A DNA stretch of 64,000 bases from Ignatzschineria ureiclastica (GTDB lineage: Bacteria > Pseudomonadota > Gammaproteobacteria > Cardiobacteriales > Wohlfahrtiimonadaceae). A model generated the notes under the pieces. That model searched no databases, was not told the origin of the DNA, and saw only the letters and a program-made list of their open reading frames with translations. Both the position numbers and the translations under genes were made by a program. The stretch spans positions 614,381 through 678,380 of the forward strand of contig NZ_QEWQ01000001.1 of the NCBI RefSeq assembly GCF_003121845.1. The letters run 5' to 3'. Shown here piece by piece: positions 10,556-18,668 of this stretch (position 1 is the stretch's first letter; each line of letters begins with the position of its first letter).

Positions 10556-10913
10556 AATCAATTTCTTGCCACAATCAAACGATCATTATTGATTAATAAA
10601 TAGACAATTCTCTCTGCAAATATTGATATAGATCAATATTAAGCAGCAACTTTTATAACAATTATATTTTTTTTGATTAAATCACGTTAACAATCACTGA
10701 TGATCATAAGAAATATTGCGTAGATATTGTTTTCTCCCTACACTATCACTCCTTATATCATCTATTTTCCGTACAAATAAGAGCAATAACAGAATTAGAT
10801 AACCATGAATTTAACATCGAGATTTGGTTCTCCCGATTGACCAATATAGTTATCCGAACTCTCTGTATTCAATATTCAATTATTAATTTTAAGCGATTAA
10901 CAGACCATCTATT
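10556..10913. other. 358-bp AT-rich gap before proS
   Basis: I find no gene in this stretch; the longest in-frame ATG runs are about ten codons. It contains a perfect FNR-type palindrome at 10623-10636 with TATAAC at 10654-10659 just downstream. I see no terminator with a T-run after the M20 stop. Confidence 0.6.
10623..10636. promoter_or_regulatory. Perfect FNR/ANR-type binding site
   Basis: TTGATATAGATCAA matches the FNR consensus TTGAT-N4-ATCAA in all ten defined positions. A TATAAC at 10654-10659 would put a rightward start near 10666, about 36-37 bases from the site centre. That is close to the -41.5 spacing of FNR-activated promoters. The only gene in that direction is proS, 278 bp away. 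Binding is inferred, and no fnr gene is in the window. Confidence 0.55.
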
Positions 10914-12623
10914 ATGAAAACAAGTCAATTTTTAATTAACACCCTTCGCGATACCCCTAATGATGCCGAGATCAAATCACATCAATTAATGCTACGCGCA
11001 GGCCTCATTCGCCGCGTTACATCAGGCATCTATAGCTGGAGCCCATTAGGCTTACGGGTATTACAAAAAACCGAAAATATCGTACGAGATGAGATGAATA
11101 AAGCCGGTGCGCTTGAGATGCTCATGCCATCAGCGCAACCTGCAGAGCTTTGGATTGAATCAGGCCGATGGGAGAAATTTGGCCCTGAATTACTTCGATT
11201 CAAAGATCGCCATATGCGCGATTACTGCTTAGGCCCCACTCATGAAGAGATTATTACTGATTTTGCTCGCCAAGAACTCAAGAGCTATCGTCAACTCCCG
11301 ATCAACTTCTATCAAATTCAATGGAAATTCCGCGATGAAATTCGCCCACGTTTCGGTGTAATGCGCTCTCGCGAATTTCTGATGAAAGATGCTTACTCTT
11401 TCCATATTGATGCAGAATCACTCGATGATACTTACAATAAAATGTACACCGCTTATAGCAATATTTTAGATCGTTTAGAGCTAGAATATCGCGCTGTTTG
11501 GGCAGATTCCGGTGCGATCGGTGGCAGTAAATCTCAAGAGTTCCACGTTGTAACGCAAGCGGGCGAAGATGCGATTGTCTACTCTACAGAATCTGATTAT
11601 GCAGCCAATGTGGAAGCAGCAGAAGCTATAGCCGTTGGGACGCGTGGAGAAGCAACCGGCGCACTCAAAAAACTCGAAACACCGAATGTCCATTCGATTG
11701 AAGATTTGGCAAAATTCTTAAACTCTCCGCCTGAGATGCACCTTAAAACCTTAATTCTTCATGGTCAAAAAGAGAATGAACTCATTGCAGTGTGCTTACG
11801 AGGTGATCATGAACTCAATGAAGTGAAAGCAGAGAACTGTGGTCTTTTTGCCGTACCACTCACATTTGCGAGCGATGAAGAGATTGCAAATATACTCAAC
11901 ACAACGCCAGGTTCCATTGGCCCTGTCAATATGCCAATCAAAGTGGTATTTGATCGCCAAGCAGCCTTGATGAGTAACTTTAGCTGCGGTGCAAACGAAA
12001 CAGGTTTTCACTATATCAATGTAAATATTGGTCGTGATCTCCCTGAGCCTGAAGTATTAGATCTTCGTGAAATTAAAGAAGGCGATCCTTCACCTTGCGG
12101 TAAGGGTAAAATTGCCATTGCTCGTGGTATTGAAGTCGGCCATATCTTCCAACTAGGAGATCGTTACTCAAAAGCGATGAATGCGACGGTACTTGATCAA
12201 AATGGTAAAGCAACGGTGATGCAGATGGGATGTTATGGTATCGGGGTCACTCGAATTGTCGCGGCAGCTATTGAGCAGCGTAATGATGATGCCGGCATTA
12301 TCTGGCCTAAAGCAATTGCTCCTTTTACCCTATCACTCATTCCCATGAATTATGGTAAATCTGAACTGGTGAAAGAGACTACCGATAAACTCTACAATGA
12401 ATTATTAGCGCTCGGTATCGATGTTTTATTAGAGGATCGAAATATTCGCCCAGGCGAAGCCTTTAGTGATCATGAGCTAATTGGTATTCCTTATCGAGTT
12501 GTGATTGGTGATCGTACACTTAAAAACGGGGAAGTTGAATTCAAAGCAAGAACGGATGAGGCTGCAACGATGGTATCCGTTACAGAGATTGTGAACGTCA
12601 TCAAAGCAACGCTCAATCCATAA
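10914..12623 (+). CDS. proS: Prolyl-tRNA synthetase
   Basis: Class II synthetase that charges tRNA-Pro. The 569-residue product is the bacterial type. Motif 2 is visible as FRDEIRPRFGVMRSREFLMKDAYSF around residue 140-165 and motif 3 as GCYGIGVTRIVAAAIEQ near 443. Between them lies the inserted YbaK-like editing domain (about 225-400, including the NCGLFAVPLTFAS and FSCGANETGFHY regions). The C-terminal anticodon-binding domain includes LLEDRNIRPGEAFSDHELIG. No good Shine-Dalgarno precedes the ATG. Two hairpins follow the stop. Confidence 0.97.
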   Translation: MKTSQFLINTLRDTPNDAEIKSHQLMLRAGLIRRVTSGIYSWSPLGLRVLQKTENIVRDEMNKAGALEMLMPSAQPAELWIESGRWEKFGPELLRFKDRHMRDYCLGPTHEEIITDFARQELKSYRQLPINFYQIQWKFRDEIRPRFGVMRSREFLMKDAYSFHIDAESLDDTYNKMYTAYSNILDRLELEYRAVWADSGAIGGSKSQEFHVVTQAGEDAIVYSTESDYAANVEAAEAIAVGTRGEATGALKKLETPNVHSIEDLAKFLNSPPEMHLKTLILHGQKENELIAVCLRGDHELNEVKAENCGLFAVPLTFASDEEIANILNTTPGSIGPVNMPIKVVFDRQAALMSNFSCGANETGFHYINVNIGRDLPEPEVLDLREIKEGDPSPCGKGKIAIARGIEVGHIFQLGDRYSKAMNATVLDQNGKATVMQMGCYGIGVTRIVAAAIEQRNDDAGIIWPKAIAPFTLSLIPMNYGKSELVKETTDKLYNELLALGIDVLLEDRNIRPGEAFSDHELIGIPYRVVIGDRTLKNGEVEFKARTDEAATMVSVTEIVNVIKATLNP

Positions 12624-12676
12624 AACGATATTTTATTCATAGAATGAATATCTATTCATAAGAATCTATTCCTAGA

Positions 12677-12702
12677 AAATCCTTTGATTACACAAGGATT
12701 TT
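12677..12702 (+). terminator. Hairpin after proS
   Basis: AAAATCCTT and AAGGATTTT flank an 8-base loop, so the stem carries A/T tails on both sides. It is probably the first of two terminators behind proS. Confidence 0.45.
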
Positions 12703-12711
12703 AGGACACAG

Positions 12712-12752
12712 AAAAGCGCCGATTGAACTCATCAATGGGCGCTTTTGTTTTA
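12712..12752 (+). terminator. Rho-independent terminator of proS
   Basis: AAAAGCGCC-GATTGA-loop-ATCAAT-GGGCGCTTTT is a long GC-containing stem that runs into TTTTGTTTT. It is well placed about 90 bp after the proS stop. Confidence 0.75.
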
Positions 12753-12790
12753 CTCATCTTTAAGTATGTTCACTTCAAAACAAGCTGATT

Positions 12791-12921
12791 TATGGTAAAT
12801 TTGGTTTAAGAAAAATGGTTTTAAACAACACTTGCAAGATGCCGGATAGAATGGCTTCCTCGCTTTTTACAGCCGATGCGCCGGCACTTAAATAAGCTTA
12901 TTTTGAACCGACATTATTATA
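12791..12921 (+). repeat. TATAGTAA-family MITE-like repeat, copy 1 (131 bp)
   Basis: First member of the dispersed family. The left end TATGGTAAATTTGGTTTAAG and right end GAACCGACATTATTATA form imperfect terminal inverted repeats. The core contains CACTTGCAAGATGCCGGATA and a GCGCCGGC that can pair with GCCGG of the left half. It has no coding capacity. It is fused at its right end to copy 2. Confidence 0.8.
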
Positions 12922-13089
12922 AATTTGGTTTAAGAAAAATGGTTTTTAAACAGCTATTGTGGGGTTTTAAAAGAACATAAAACCTGACTCACCAACACTT
13001 GCAAGATGCCGGATAGAATAGCTTCCTCGCTTTTTACAGCTGCTGCGCCGGCATTTACATAATGCTTATTTTGAACCGATATTACTATA
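12915..13089 (+). repeat. TATAGTAA-family repeat, copy 2 (175 bp long form), abutting copy 1
   Basis: Same ends and core as copy 1, plus an extra 44 bp in the left half that includes AAAACCTGACTCACCAA. The left terminus shares the bases TTATTATA with the right terminus of copy 1. This is what a TA-targeted insertion into the end of a resident copy would leave. Confidence 0.8.
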
Positions 13090-13124
13090 AATGCCGACAT
13101 ATCGATTGCAAAAAATAGGTAGGC

Positions 13125-13853
13125 TTATAACGATTCCTCAGCTTCTGCTTTTGCCGCACGTAGCGCTTGCTGCTCTTCAATCGTCAACGCAATGTTATGG
13201 CGTAAATAGACAGGTGAAACTTGATCAGCATAGAGGCCGAGACCTTTATCCAGATCCCGCTTTGCCAATAAGGCAATATCTCCGGCTCTGGGATAATGAC
13301 GATCGACAATCATTGTGGCATTTAATTTTTCTACTGCTTCACTATCTAACGTCCAACCATCACCAATACCTAATACCGGTTCAGAACTCTCGGCAAAAAG
13401 TGCATAGATCTCTGCCAAAGTATTCACTTGATCTTCTGCAATATTAATAAGCTGTTTATCTTCATCTAATGCATAAATGGCCCAGTATACTTCATTCATC
13501 TTCGCATCAAGCATCGGCATCACTTTGGCCTCAGGATGCTCTTCAAGCACCGAATAAGCTAAAGCTGCCAGCGTTGAGATAGGTGCAATAGGCAGATCAA
13601 GTCCTGCTCCTAATCCTTGAATAAAACCGCAGGCTATGCGGAGCCCTGCAAAACTACCCGGACCGACGGCGAATGCTAAACCATCTAAATCTTTAAAATC
13701 GAGCTCTGATCCCGCCATCACTTCTAATACCATTGGCTTTAAAAGTTCGATATGTTTACGTGAAGCGACGGTGAGGCGCTCAACCACTTCTCCATGTGCA
13801 TAGACAGCTGCTGAACAAGCAGCAGTTGAAGCATCGACTGCTAAAATTTTCAT
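13125..13853 (-). CDS. tsaB: tRNA threonylcarbamoyladenosine biosynthesis protein TsaB
   Basis: Partner of TsaD and TsaE in making t6A37 on ANN-decoding tRNAs. The 242-residue product starts MKILAVDASTAACSAAVY, the ASKHA-type first phosphate motif. It continues with the conserved GLAFAVGPGSFAGLRIACGF around residue 59 and PISTLAALAY near 92. Length is normal. It stands about 150 bp downstream of the zinc-finger gene on the same strand and ends beside the repeat pair. The ribosome site is weak. Confidence 0.94.
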   Translation of the reverse strand: MKILAVDASTAACSAAVYAHGEVVERLTVASRKHIELLKPMVLEVMAGSELDFKDLDGLAFAVGPGSFAGLRIACGFIQGLGAGLDLPIAPISTLAALAYSVLEEHPEAKVMPMLDAKMNEVYWAIYALDEDKQLINIAEDQVNTLAEIYALFAESSEPVLGIGDGWTLDSEAVEKLNATMIVDRHYPRAGDIALLAKRDLDKGLGLYADQVSPVYLRHNIALTIEEQQALRAAKAEAEESL

Positions 13854-13915
13854 AAATATTTAGAGTTCTTTAATTAATTTTATAAGTAATAGATACTTTA
13901 TAAGAAATGCAACGA

Positions 13916-13956
13916 GCACTTCAGTCAAAATCTCACAAGTGAGAACACTGAAGTGC
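13916..13956. terminator. Hairpin between the zinc-finger gene and tsaB
   Basis: GCACTTCAGT and ACTGAAGTGC form a perfect 10-bp stem. Its loop holds a second small hairpin (TCTCAC/GTGAGA) followed on the minus strand by TTTTG. It could terminate or attenuate leftward transcription before tsaB. The lack of a clear T-run after the outer stem makes this uncertain. Confidence 0.4.
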
Positions 13957-14008
13957 CGGCAAGATCTTTCAAACCTACTTGAGATAATTCAACCGATTAC
14001 TCAGCAGA

Positions 14009-14176
14009 TTACTCAACAATATACTCAGTACTGCAATAAGGGCATTTTACTTTCCCCTCTTGATCAGGACTGAGATACACACGAGGATGATAACCCCAAG
14101 CATCCACCTCAAGCGGAGGACAGCAGATAGGCAATGCATTGTCGTCTAATTCTACTTGTTTCTTATCTAGTGCCAT
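14009..14176 (-). CDS. Zinc-finger (CHCC-type) small protein, 55 residues
   Basis: I translated this short gene directly: MALDKKQVELDDNALPICCP, then a middle with WGYHPRVYL, ending KCPYCSTEYIVE. The Cys-x(n)-His-x(n)-CPYC spacing matches the zf-CHCC family (related to the 13-kDa/NDUFS6 subunit of complex I), small proteins common in proteobacteria and often annotated only as zinc-finger domain proteins. A strong AAGGAG lies 8 bases before the ATG. It is 36 bp downstream of the ettA stop, so the two are probably co-transcribed. Its molecular role in bacteria is not established. Confidence 0.85.
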   Translation of the reverse strand: MALDKKQVELDDNALPICCPPLEVDAWGYHPRVYLSPDQEGKVKCPYCSTEYIVE

Positions 14177-14212
14177 AATGATTGCTCCTTAAGGATAGAT
14201 CTAGACTCACGC

Positions 14213-15883
14213 TTAGCGAGAGATCGGTTTGTATTTAATACGTTGAGGACGATCCGCATCATCTCCTAAACGGCGACGGCGATCGGCTTCATACTCTTCA
14301 TAATTTCCTTCAAACCATTCTACATGAGAATTACCTTCAAAGGCCAAAATATGTGTCGCAATTCGATCTAAGAACCAGCGGTCATGGGAAATCACAACCA
14401 CACAGCCTGCAAATGCTAAAATCGCATCTTCAAGTGCCCGTAAAGTTTCCACATCAAGGTCATTTGTCGGTTCATCGAGAAGAATGACATTCCCACCTGA
14501 ACGCAATACTTTCGCTAAATGCACCCGATTACGCTCACCTCCGGATAGATCGCGTACTAATTTTTGCTGATCTGAACCTTTAAAGTTAAAGCGCCCACAA
14601 TAAGCGCGAGATGGCGTTTCATAAGTGCCCACACGAATCATATCTAAACCATCTGAAATCTCTTCCCAAACAGTTTTATTCGGATCAAGCGTATCACGAC
14701 TCTGATCCACATAGGCAAGTTCAACGGTTTCCCCTACTCGGAATGTCCCTTTATCTGCTTCTAATTGACCAGTCATTAACTTAAAGAGCGTTGATTTACC
14801 AGCACCATTAGGTCCGATAACCCCCACAATCCCACCTTTAGGCAGATTAAAGCTTAAATCTTCATAAAGTAATTTATCGCCAAAGGCTTTCGCAACATCA
14901 GTAGCTTCAATCACCAAGTCCCCTAAACGAGGTCCAGGTGGAATATAGATCTCCATGGTCTCATTACGTTGTTGATATTCTTGACTTTCAAGCTCTTCAA
15001 AACGAGCTAAACGTGCTTTCGACTTCGTTTGACGACCTTTCACACCAGAACGTACCCACTCAAGCTCTTTCTTAATTGCTTTAGCGCGAGATTCTTCCTG
15101 CTTGGCTTCTTGCTCTAAACGGCGAGTCTTCTGCTCAAGCCAACTAGAGTAATTCCCTTCATAAGGAATACCATGTCCGCGGTCAAGCTCTAAAATCCAA
15201 CCTGCCACATTATCAAGGAAGTAACGATCATGGGTAACCGCCACAACAGTACCGGGATAATCATGCAAGAAACGTTCAAGCCAAGCCACTGATTCTGCAT
15301 CTAAATGGTTCGTTGGCTCATCGAGTAGCAGCATATCAGGCTTAGAAAGTAGTAATTTACAGAGCGCAACCCGGCGTTTTTCACCGCCTGAAAGCGTTGC
15401 AATATCACGATCCATCGGTGGTAAACGAAGTGCATCGGCAGCAATCTCCAATTGACGATCTAAACTATGACCATCACTACTTGCTAAAATCGCCTCAAGC
15501 TCTGCTTGCTTCGTTGCTAATGCATCAAAATCAGCATCGGGTTCTGCATAAGCGGCATAGACTTGATCAAGCTCTTCTTGCGCTTTTTTAATATCGCCGA
15601 GGGCTTCTTCGAGATTACCACGCACATCAAGTGCTTCATTAAGTTTAGGTTCTTGCTCTAAATAACCGATCTTAGTACCGGGCTGAACACGCGCTTCACC
15701 TTGGATATTGGTATCAACCCCCGCCATAATGCGAAGTAGTGTTGATTTACCGGCACCATTCAATCCTAGAACCCCGATTTTTGCGCCAGGGAAAAATGAG
15801 ATTGAGATATCTTTTAAGATCTCACGATTAGGCGGTACCACTTTACTCACACGATTCATCGTGTAGATAAATTGTCCTGACAT
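14213..15883 (-). CDS. ettA: Energy-dependent translational throttle ABC-F ATPase
   Basis: ABC-F ATPase that binds the ribosomal E site and gates early elongation according to the ATP/ADP ratio. Two ATPase cassettes are visible: Walker [10 protein letters not shown] with signature [16 protein letters not shown], then [13 protein letters not shown] with [17 protein letters not shown] charged linker (about residues 240-300) lies between them. I start at the ATG at 15881-15883 ([18 protein letters not shown]), which gives 556 residues as in the family; the frame is open 26 codons further upstream but those residues are unlike EttA. AAAGGA lies upstream of this ATG. Confidence 0.95.
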   Translation of the reverse strand: MSGQFIYTMNRVSKVVPPNREILKDISISFFPGAKIGVLGLNGAGKSTLLRIMAGVDTNIQGEARVQPGTKIGYLEQEPKLNEALDVRGNLEEALGDIKKAQEELDQVYAAYAEPDADFDALATKQAELEAILASSDGHSLDRQLEIAADALRLPPMDRDIATLSGGEKRRVALCKLLLSKPDMLLLDEPTNHLDAESVAWLERFLHDYPGTVVAVTHDRYFLDNVAGWILELDRGHGIPYEGNYSSWLEQKTRRLEQEAKQEESRAKAIKKELEWVRSGVKGRQTKSKARLARFEELESQEYQQRNETMEIYIPPGPRLGDLVIEATDVAKAFGDKLLYEDLSFNLPKGGIVGVIGPNGAGKSTLFKLMTGQLEADKGTFRVGETVELAYVDQSRDTLDPNKTVWEEISDGLDMIRVGTYETPSRAYCGRFNFKGSDQQKLVRDLSGGERNRVHLAKVLRSGGNVILLDEPTNDLDVETLRALEDAILAFAGCVVVISHDRWFLDRIATHILAFEGNSHVEWFEGNYEEYEADRRRRLGDDADRPQRIKYKPISR

Positions 15884-16409
15884 AAAAATAAATCCTTTAC
15901 TAACAATAAGGGCGCAGAAGTAACTTCTGATGAATTTTGCTAAAGATAGCCCACCCATCAATACTCAAGCGCAGAATCACAAAAATAGTTCCCCGCTATT
16001 CTACCCTATCTCGCTGCAAATTCATTCTTTCATCCATAAATTTATCCGTAAGTCACTATCGAATCACCATTGATAAATACTCTAATGCCATCCTCACTAA
16101 TACTTTCGCTCACTTTTCCTCTTACTCTTTCTCTTGCTTTTTCTATGCCTTTTTCAAAATCGCTTTACAGTTTACTATGATGCTGACAACGAGTTTTTCT
16201 TTGCGTCTTTGGTAATTTCCATTATGATGATCAGCATTCAAAAATAGTCATAATTTCACACTCAATCATTTAACGCTAACCTATGGATTATCGATATCAG
16301 ATCATCAACATCAGATGAGCAATATCAGCCCATCGGCATTAACGCATTGGTTTCTATAGAAATTATCGCTTTAACAATCCATTAATAATAACAATATGAG
16401 GACTTCGCA
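15884..16409. other. 526-bp gap between divergent ettA and the TauE/SafE-like gene
   Basis: No gene is supported here. The plus strand has a pyrimidine-rich run at about 16110-16160 and a few ATCAGAT-like direct repeats near 16298-16320. Promoters for both flanking genes must lie here, but I cannot place them with confidence. Confidence 0.5.
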
Positions 16410-17399
16410 ATGATGGAATTTCTAGCCCTAATTTCAGGGGCATTTTTTATAGGCTTTGCCGCTCAAACCCATTGTGTCGGAATGTGTGGCCCTGTAATTG
16501 GTATCTTGGGAATGAATAATGCCTATAAACGAATTCCGGCAGCGATTCTCTATAATCTAGGTCGTATTTCAACCTATACGCTTCTAGGTGTTATCGGCGG
16601 ATTAATCGCAGCGTCTGTCTCAGATATTACTGCTATTCAATATATTATCCGTTATGTTGCCGGTGCTATTATGATCTTTATTGCCTTGCAACTCTTCGGC
16701 TTGCCACAAGCTTTAAGTTGGATTGAGCGCCCTTTCCAATCAATTTGGAAACCGATTCAAAAATTCTCTCAACGCTTCTTCCCTATCCGCACTGCTAAAG
16801 GCACTTACCTTGTCGGCATGATTTGGGGATTATTACCATGTGGTGCAGTTTATGGTCCCTTAGCCGTTGCTATGGGCGCAGGTTCTGTCGCAAAATCTGC
16901 GGCCATTATGTTTGCCTTTGGTCTTGGCACACTTCCTATTATGTTAGGCCTTGCGATTTTTGGAAACTTTGTAGGCCACTTCTTTGCGAAGAAAGGAGTG
17001 CGTATGATCGCAGGTTTAGTGGTTCTGGTAATGGCGATCTACTATCTCGGTTGGATTGCGCCACAAGATCGTGTCACAAAACGCGCTGAAATGGTCAGTA
17101 CCCAAACAGAGAAAATCCGTAGCGGTGAACAGAGTGCAACAGAGATTTTAACGCAGATGCAAAACATGGGACACGGACATGGCCACGGCGATCATGGCAA
17201 TGCAGCCGATCACAGTAATTCGGAGAATCACGGAGACAATAGCAGTAAAGGTGCAGATCATTCTATGAATCATAATATGCCTGAACATAACATGCCAGAG
17301 ATGCCAACAATGCAGCAATCTCAGATGCCGACAGATCATAAAGCCACCAAACAGAATGAGCATACGATGCCCATGGATCATTCTCAGATGAACCATTAA
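16410..17399 (+). CDS. TauE/SafE or DsbD-like membrane protein with His/Met-rich tail
   Basis: Six-helix membrane protein of the family annotated as sulfite exporter TauE/SafE or cytochrome-biogenesis transmembrane (DsbD_2/UreH-like). The signature THCVGMCGPVIG near residue 20 and WGLLPCGAVYGPLAVA near 145 each contain conserved cysteines in a helix, as in members next to cbb3 oxidase assembly genes. After about residue 250 it ends in a soluble tail rich in His, Met, Asp and Asn (repeats such as GHGHGHGDHG and MNHNMPEHNMPEMP), which looks like a metal-binding extension. A GAGGA lies 7 bases before the ATG. Copper handling is an inference; the transported substrate is unknown. Confidence 0.8.
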   Translation: MMEFLALISGAFFIGFAAQTHCVGMCGPVIGILGMNNAYKRIPAAILYNLGRISTYTLLGVIGGLIAASVSDITAIQYIIRYVAGAIMIFIALQLFGLPQALSWIERPFQSIWKPIQKFSQRFFPIRTAKGTYLVGMIWGLLPCGAVYGPLAVAMGAGSVAKSAAIMFAFGLGTLPIMLGLAIFGNFVGHFFAKKGVRMIAGLVVLVMAIYYLGWIAPQDRVTKRAEMVSTQTEKIRSGEQSATEILTQMQNMGHGHGHGDHGNAADHSNSENHGDNSSKGADHSMNHNMPEHNMPEMPTMQQSQMPTDHKATKQNEHTMPMDHSQMNH

Positions 17400-17455
17400 A
17401 GGTTACTATAATCTAATCATGTAACGCTTTCTGAAGAGTTGTAATGCTATTGACC

Positions 17456-17499
17456 AGAGTCCCATTAATGATGATGCAATCATAATGGGGCTTCTTTTA
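17456..17499 (+). terminator. Terminator after the His-rich membrane protein gene
   Basis: AGTCCCATTA and TAATGGGGCT pair across a 15-base loop with one G-T pair and run into TCTTTTA. It is 60 bp after the stop codon. Confidence 0.6.
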
Positions 17500-17502
17500 T
17501 AG

Positions 17503-17605
17503 TATAGTGAAATCGGTTTTAAATTATTAAGTAAAGATGTTTGTAAGCTTGTAAGACGCTTCATCCTATAATGATTGTGAATTTTCTTAAACCGGAATAA
17601 CTATA
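17503..17605. repeat. Second MITE-like element, 103 bp, with related ends
   Basis: The ends are TATAGTGAAATCGGTTTTAA and, inverted, TATAGTTATTCCGGTTTAAG. They share TATAGT and the CGGTTT block with the main repeat family, while the interior is different. It is bounded by TA on both sides. It replaces or interrupts the end of the neighbouring main-family copy, as expected for a nested insertion. Confidence 0.55.
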
Positions 17606-17703
17606 AATGCCGGCGCATCGGTTGTAATAAGTGAGGAAGTTGTTCTATCCGGCATCTTGCAAGTGTTGTTTAAAACCATTTTTCTTAAACCAAATTTACT
17701 ATA
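17606..17703 (-). repeat. TATAGTAA-family repeat, copy 3, one end missing
   Basis: In inverted orientation this matches the short form from AATGCCGGCGCATCGG to the terminal AAATTTACTATA. The CGGTTCAAAATAAG end is absent, and the 103-bp element lies exactly where it should be. Confidence 0.75.
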
Positions 17704-17882
17704 AGCAAAAAATTGAGAATTTAAATTTTTTGATCATTAGAGTTTTCGATTATCTAATAGGCGATGAATCCACTACGACAAGGGAATAACATAGATACAA
17801 TATGTTATATTGAAAGATATCAGGAAGATAATACTACTTTTGCAGCCACAATGGCGCGATCATCAATATTTAGGAGATCTCT

Positions 17883-18566
17883 ATGGCACCCCGATATCGT
17901 ATTCATTCCGAAGTTTATGAACGTTATGAAAATTTTAGTCATATTATTGAAGATACTGAAACTGGTGAAGCGATCATCATCGATCCCGCTTGGGATGAGC
18001 AATACTTTATTGATCGTTTACAAAAACTCAACCTCAAACCTGTGGCGATTTGGTTAACCCATGGCCATCATGATCACGTGAGCGCGGTCAAAGCATTAAG
18101 AGAGTATTTCCCTATTCCCGTGTATGGCTCAAATGTGGAAATTGATTATATTAATTCCTTCCCAAAAGGGGATCTTCCGCCAGCCTTTCGAGAGTTACCG
18201 GATGATATTATTCCACTATATGACAATGATTTACTCGACTTTGCCGGCGAAAAAGTAAAGATCATTTTAACGCCGGGACACAGCAGCGGCTCTATCTGTT
18301 TTCTCTTAAGTGATGACCTTATTACCGGCGATACACTCTTTATTAATGGTTCAGGACGCGCAGATCTACCCGGATCTGATCCTGCTGCGCTCTTCGATTC
18401 GCTCAATCGAATTAAAACAGAAGTTCCCCATCATGTGACGCTTCGAACAGGTCACGCCTATGGACCCACAGCAACAGATACTTTAGATCATCAAATCAAA
18501 TCAAATCCTTATATACAATTACTTGATAATAAAGATGAATTTATTAAATATCGTATGAGTCATTGA
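17883..18566 (+). CDS. MBL-fold metallo-hydrolase, glyoxalase II-like
   Basis: Predicted cytoplasmic binuclear metal hydrolase. The metal motif THGHHDHVSAV near residue 60 is followed by LTPGHSSGSICFL near 129, GDTLFINGSGRADLPGSDP near 150 and RTGHAYGP near 189, which supplies the remaining ligands. The GRADLPGSDP block is typical of the YcbL, glyoxalase II and persulfide dioxygenase branch. Which of these reactions it performs cannot be told. AGGAG lies 7 bases before the ATG. It is 227 residues long, about 100 bp ahead of the PhnD-like gene on the same strand. Confidence 0.85.
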   Translation: MAPRYRIHSEVYERYENFSHIIEDTETGEAIIIDPAWDEQYFIDRLQKLNLKPVAIWLTHGHHDHVSAVKALREYFPIPVYGSNVEIDYINSFPKGDLPPAFRELPDDIIPLYDNDLLDFAGEKVKIILTPGHSSGSICFLLSDDLITGDTLFINGSGRADLPGSDPAALFDSLNRIKTEVPHHVTLRTGHAYGPTATDTLDHQIKSNPYIQLLDNKDEFIKYRMSH

Positions 18567-18668
18567 TTTCATTTGTAAAATAAGTGAAAAATATTGCTAT
18601 AAATGTTAAAAAATATTATTATTTAAGAAATTTTGAACATTTTCATAGCTACTTATGAGGGATTCACA

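Noticed and set aside
13091-13447. A 118-codon plus-strand frame starting in the repeat
   Set aside because: It is antisense to tsaB, starts inside the MITE-like repeat, and its product has no recognisable motif.
15937-16215. A 92-codon frame between ettA and the His-rich membrane protein
   Set aside because: No ribosome site. The product is Phe/Ser-rich from a pyrimidine-rich stretch with no family pattern.
17764-18057. A 97-codon plus-strand frame overlapping the MBL-fold gene start
   Set aside because: It overlaps a strongly supported gene in another frame and has no motif of its own.
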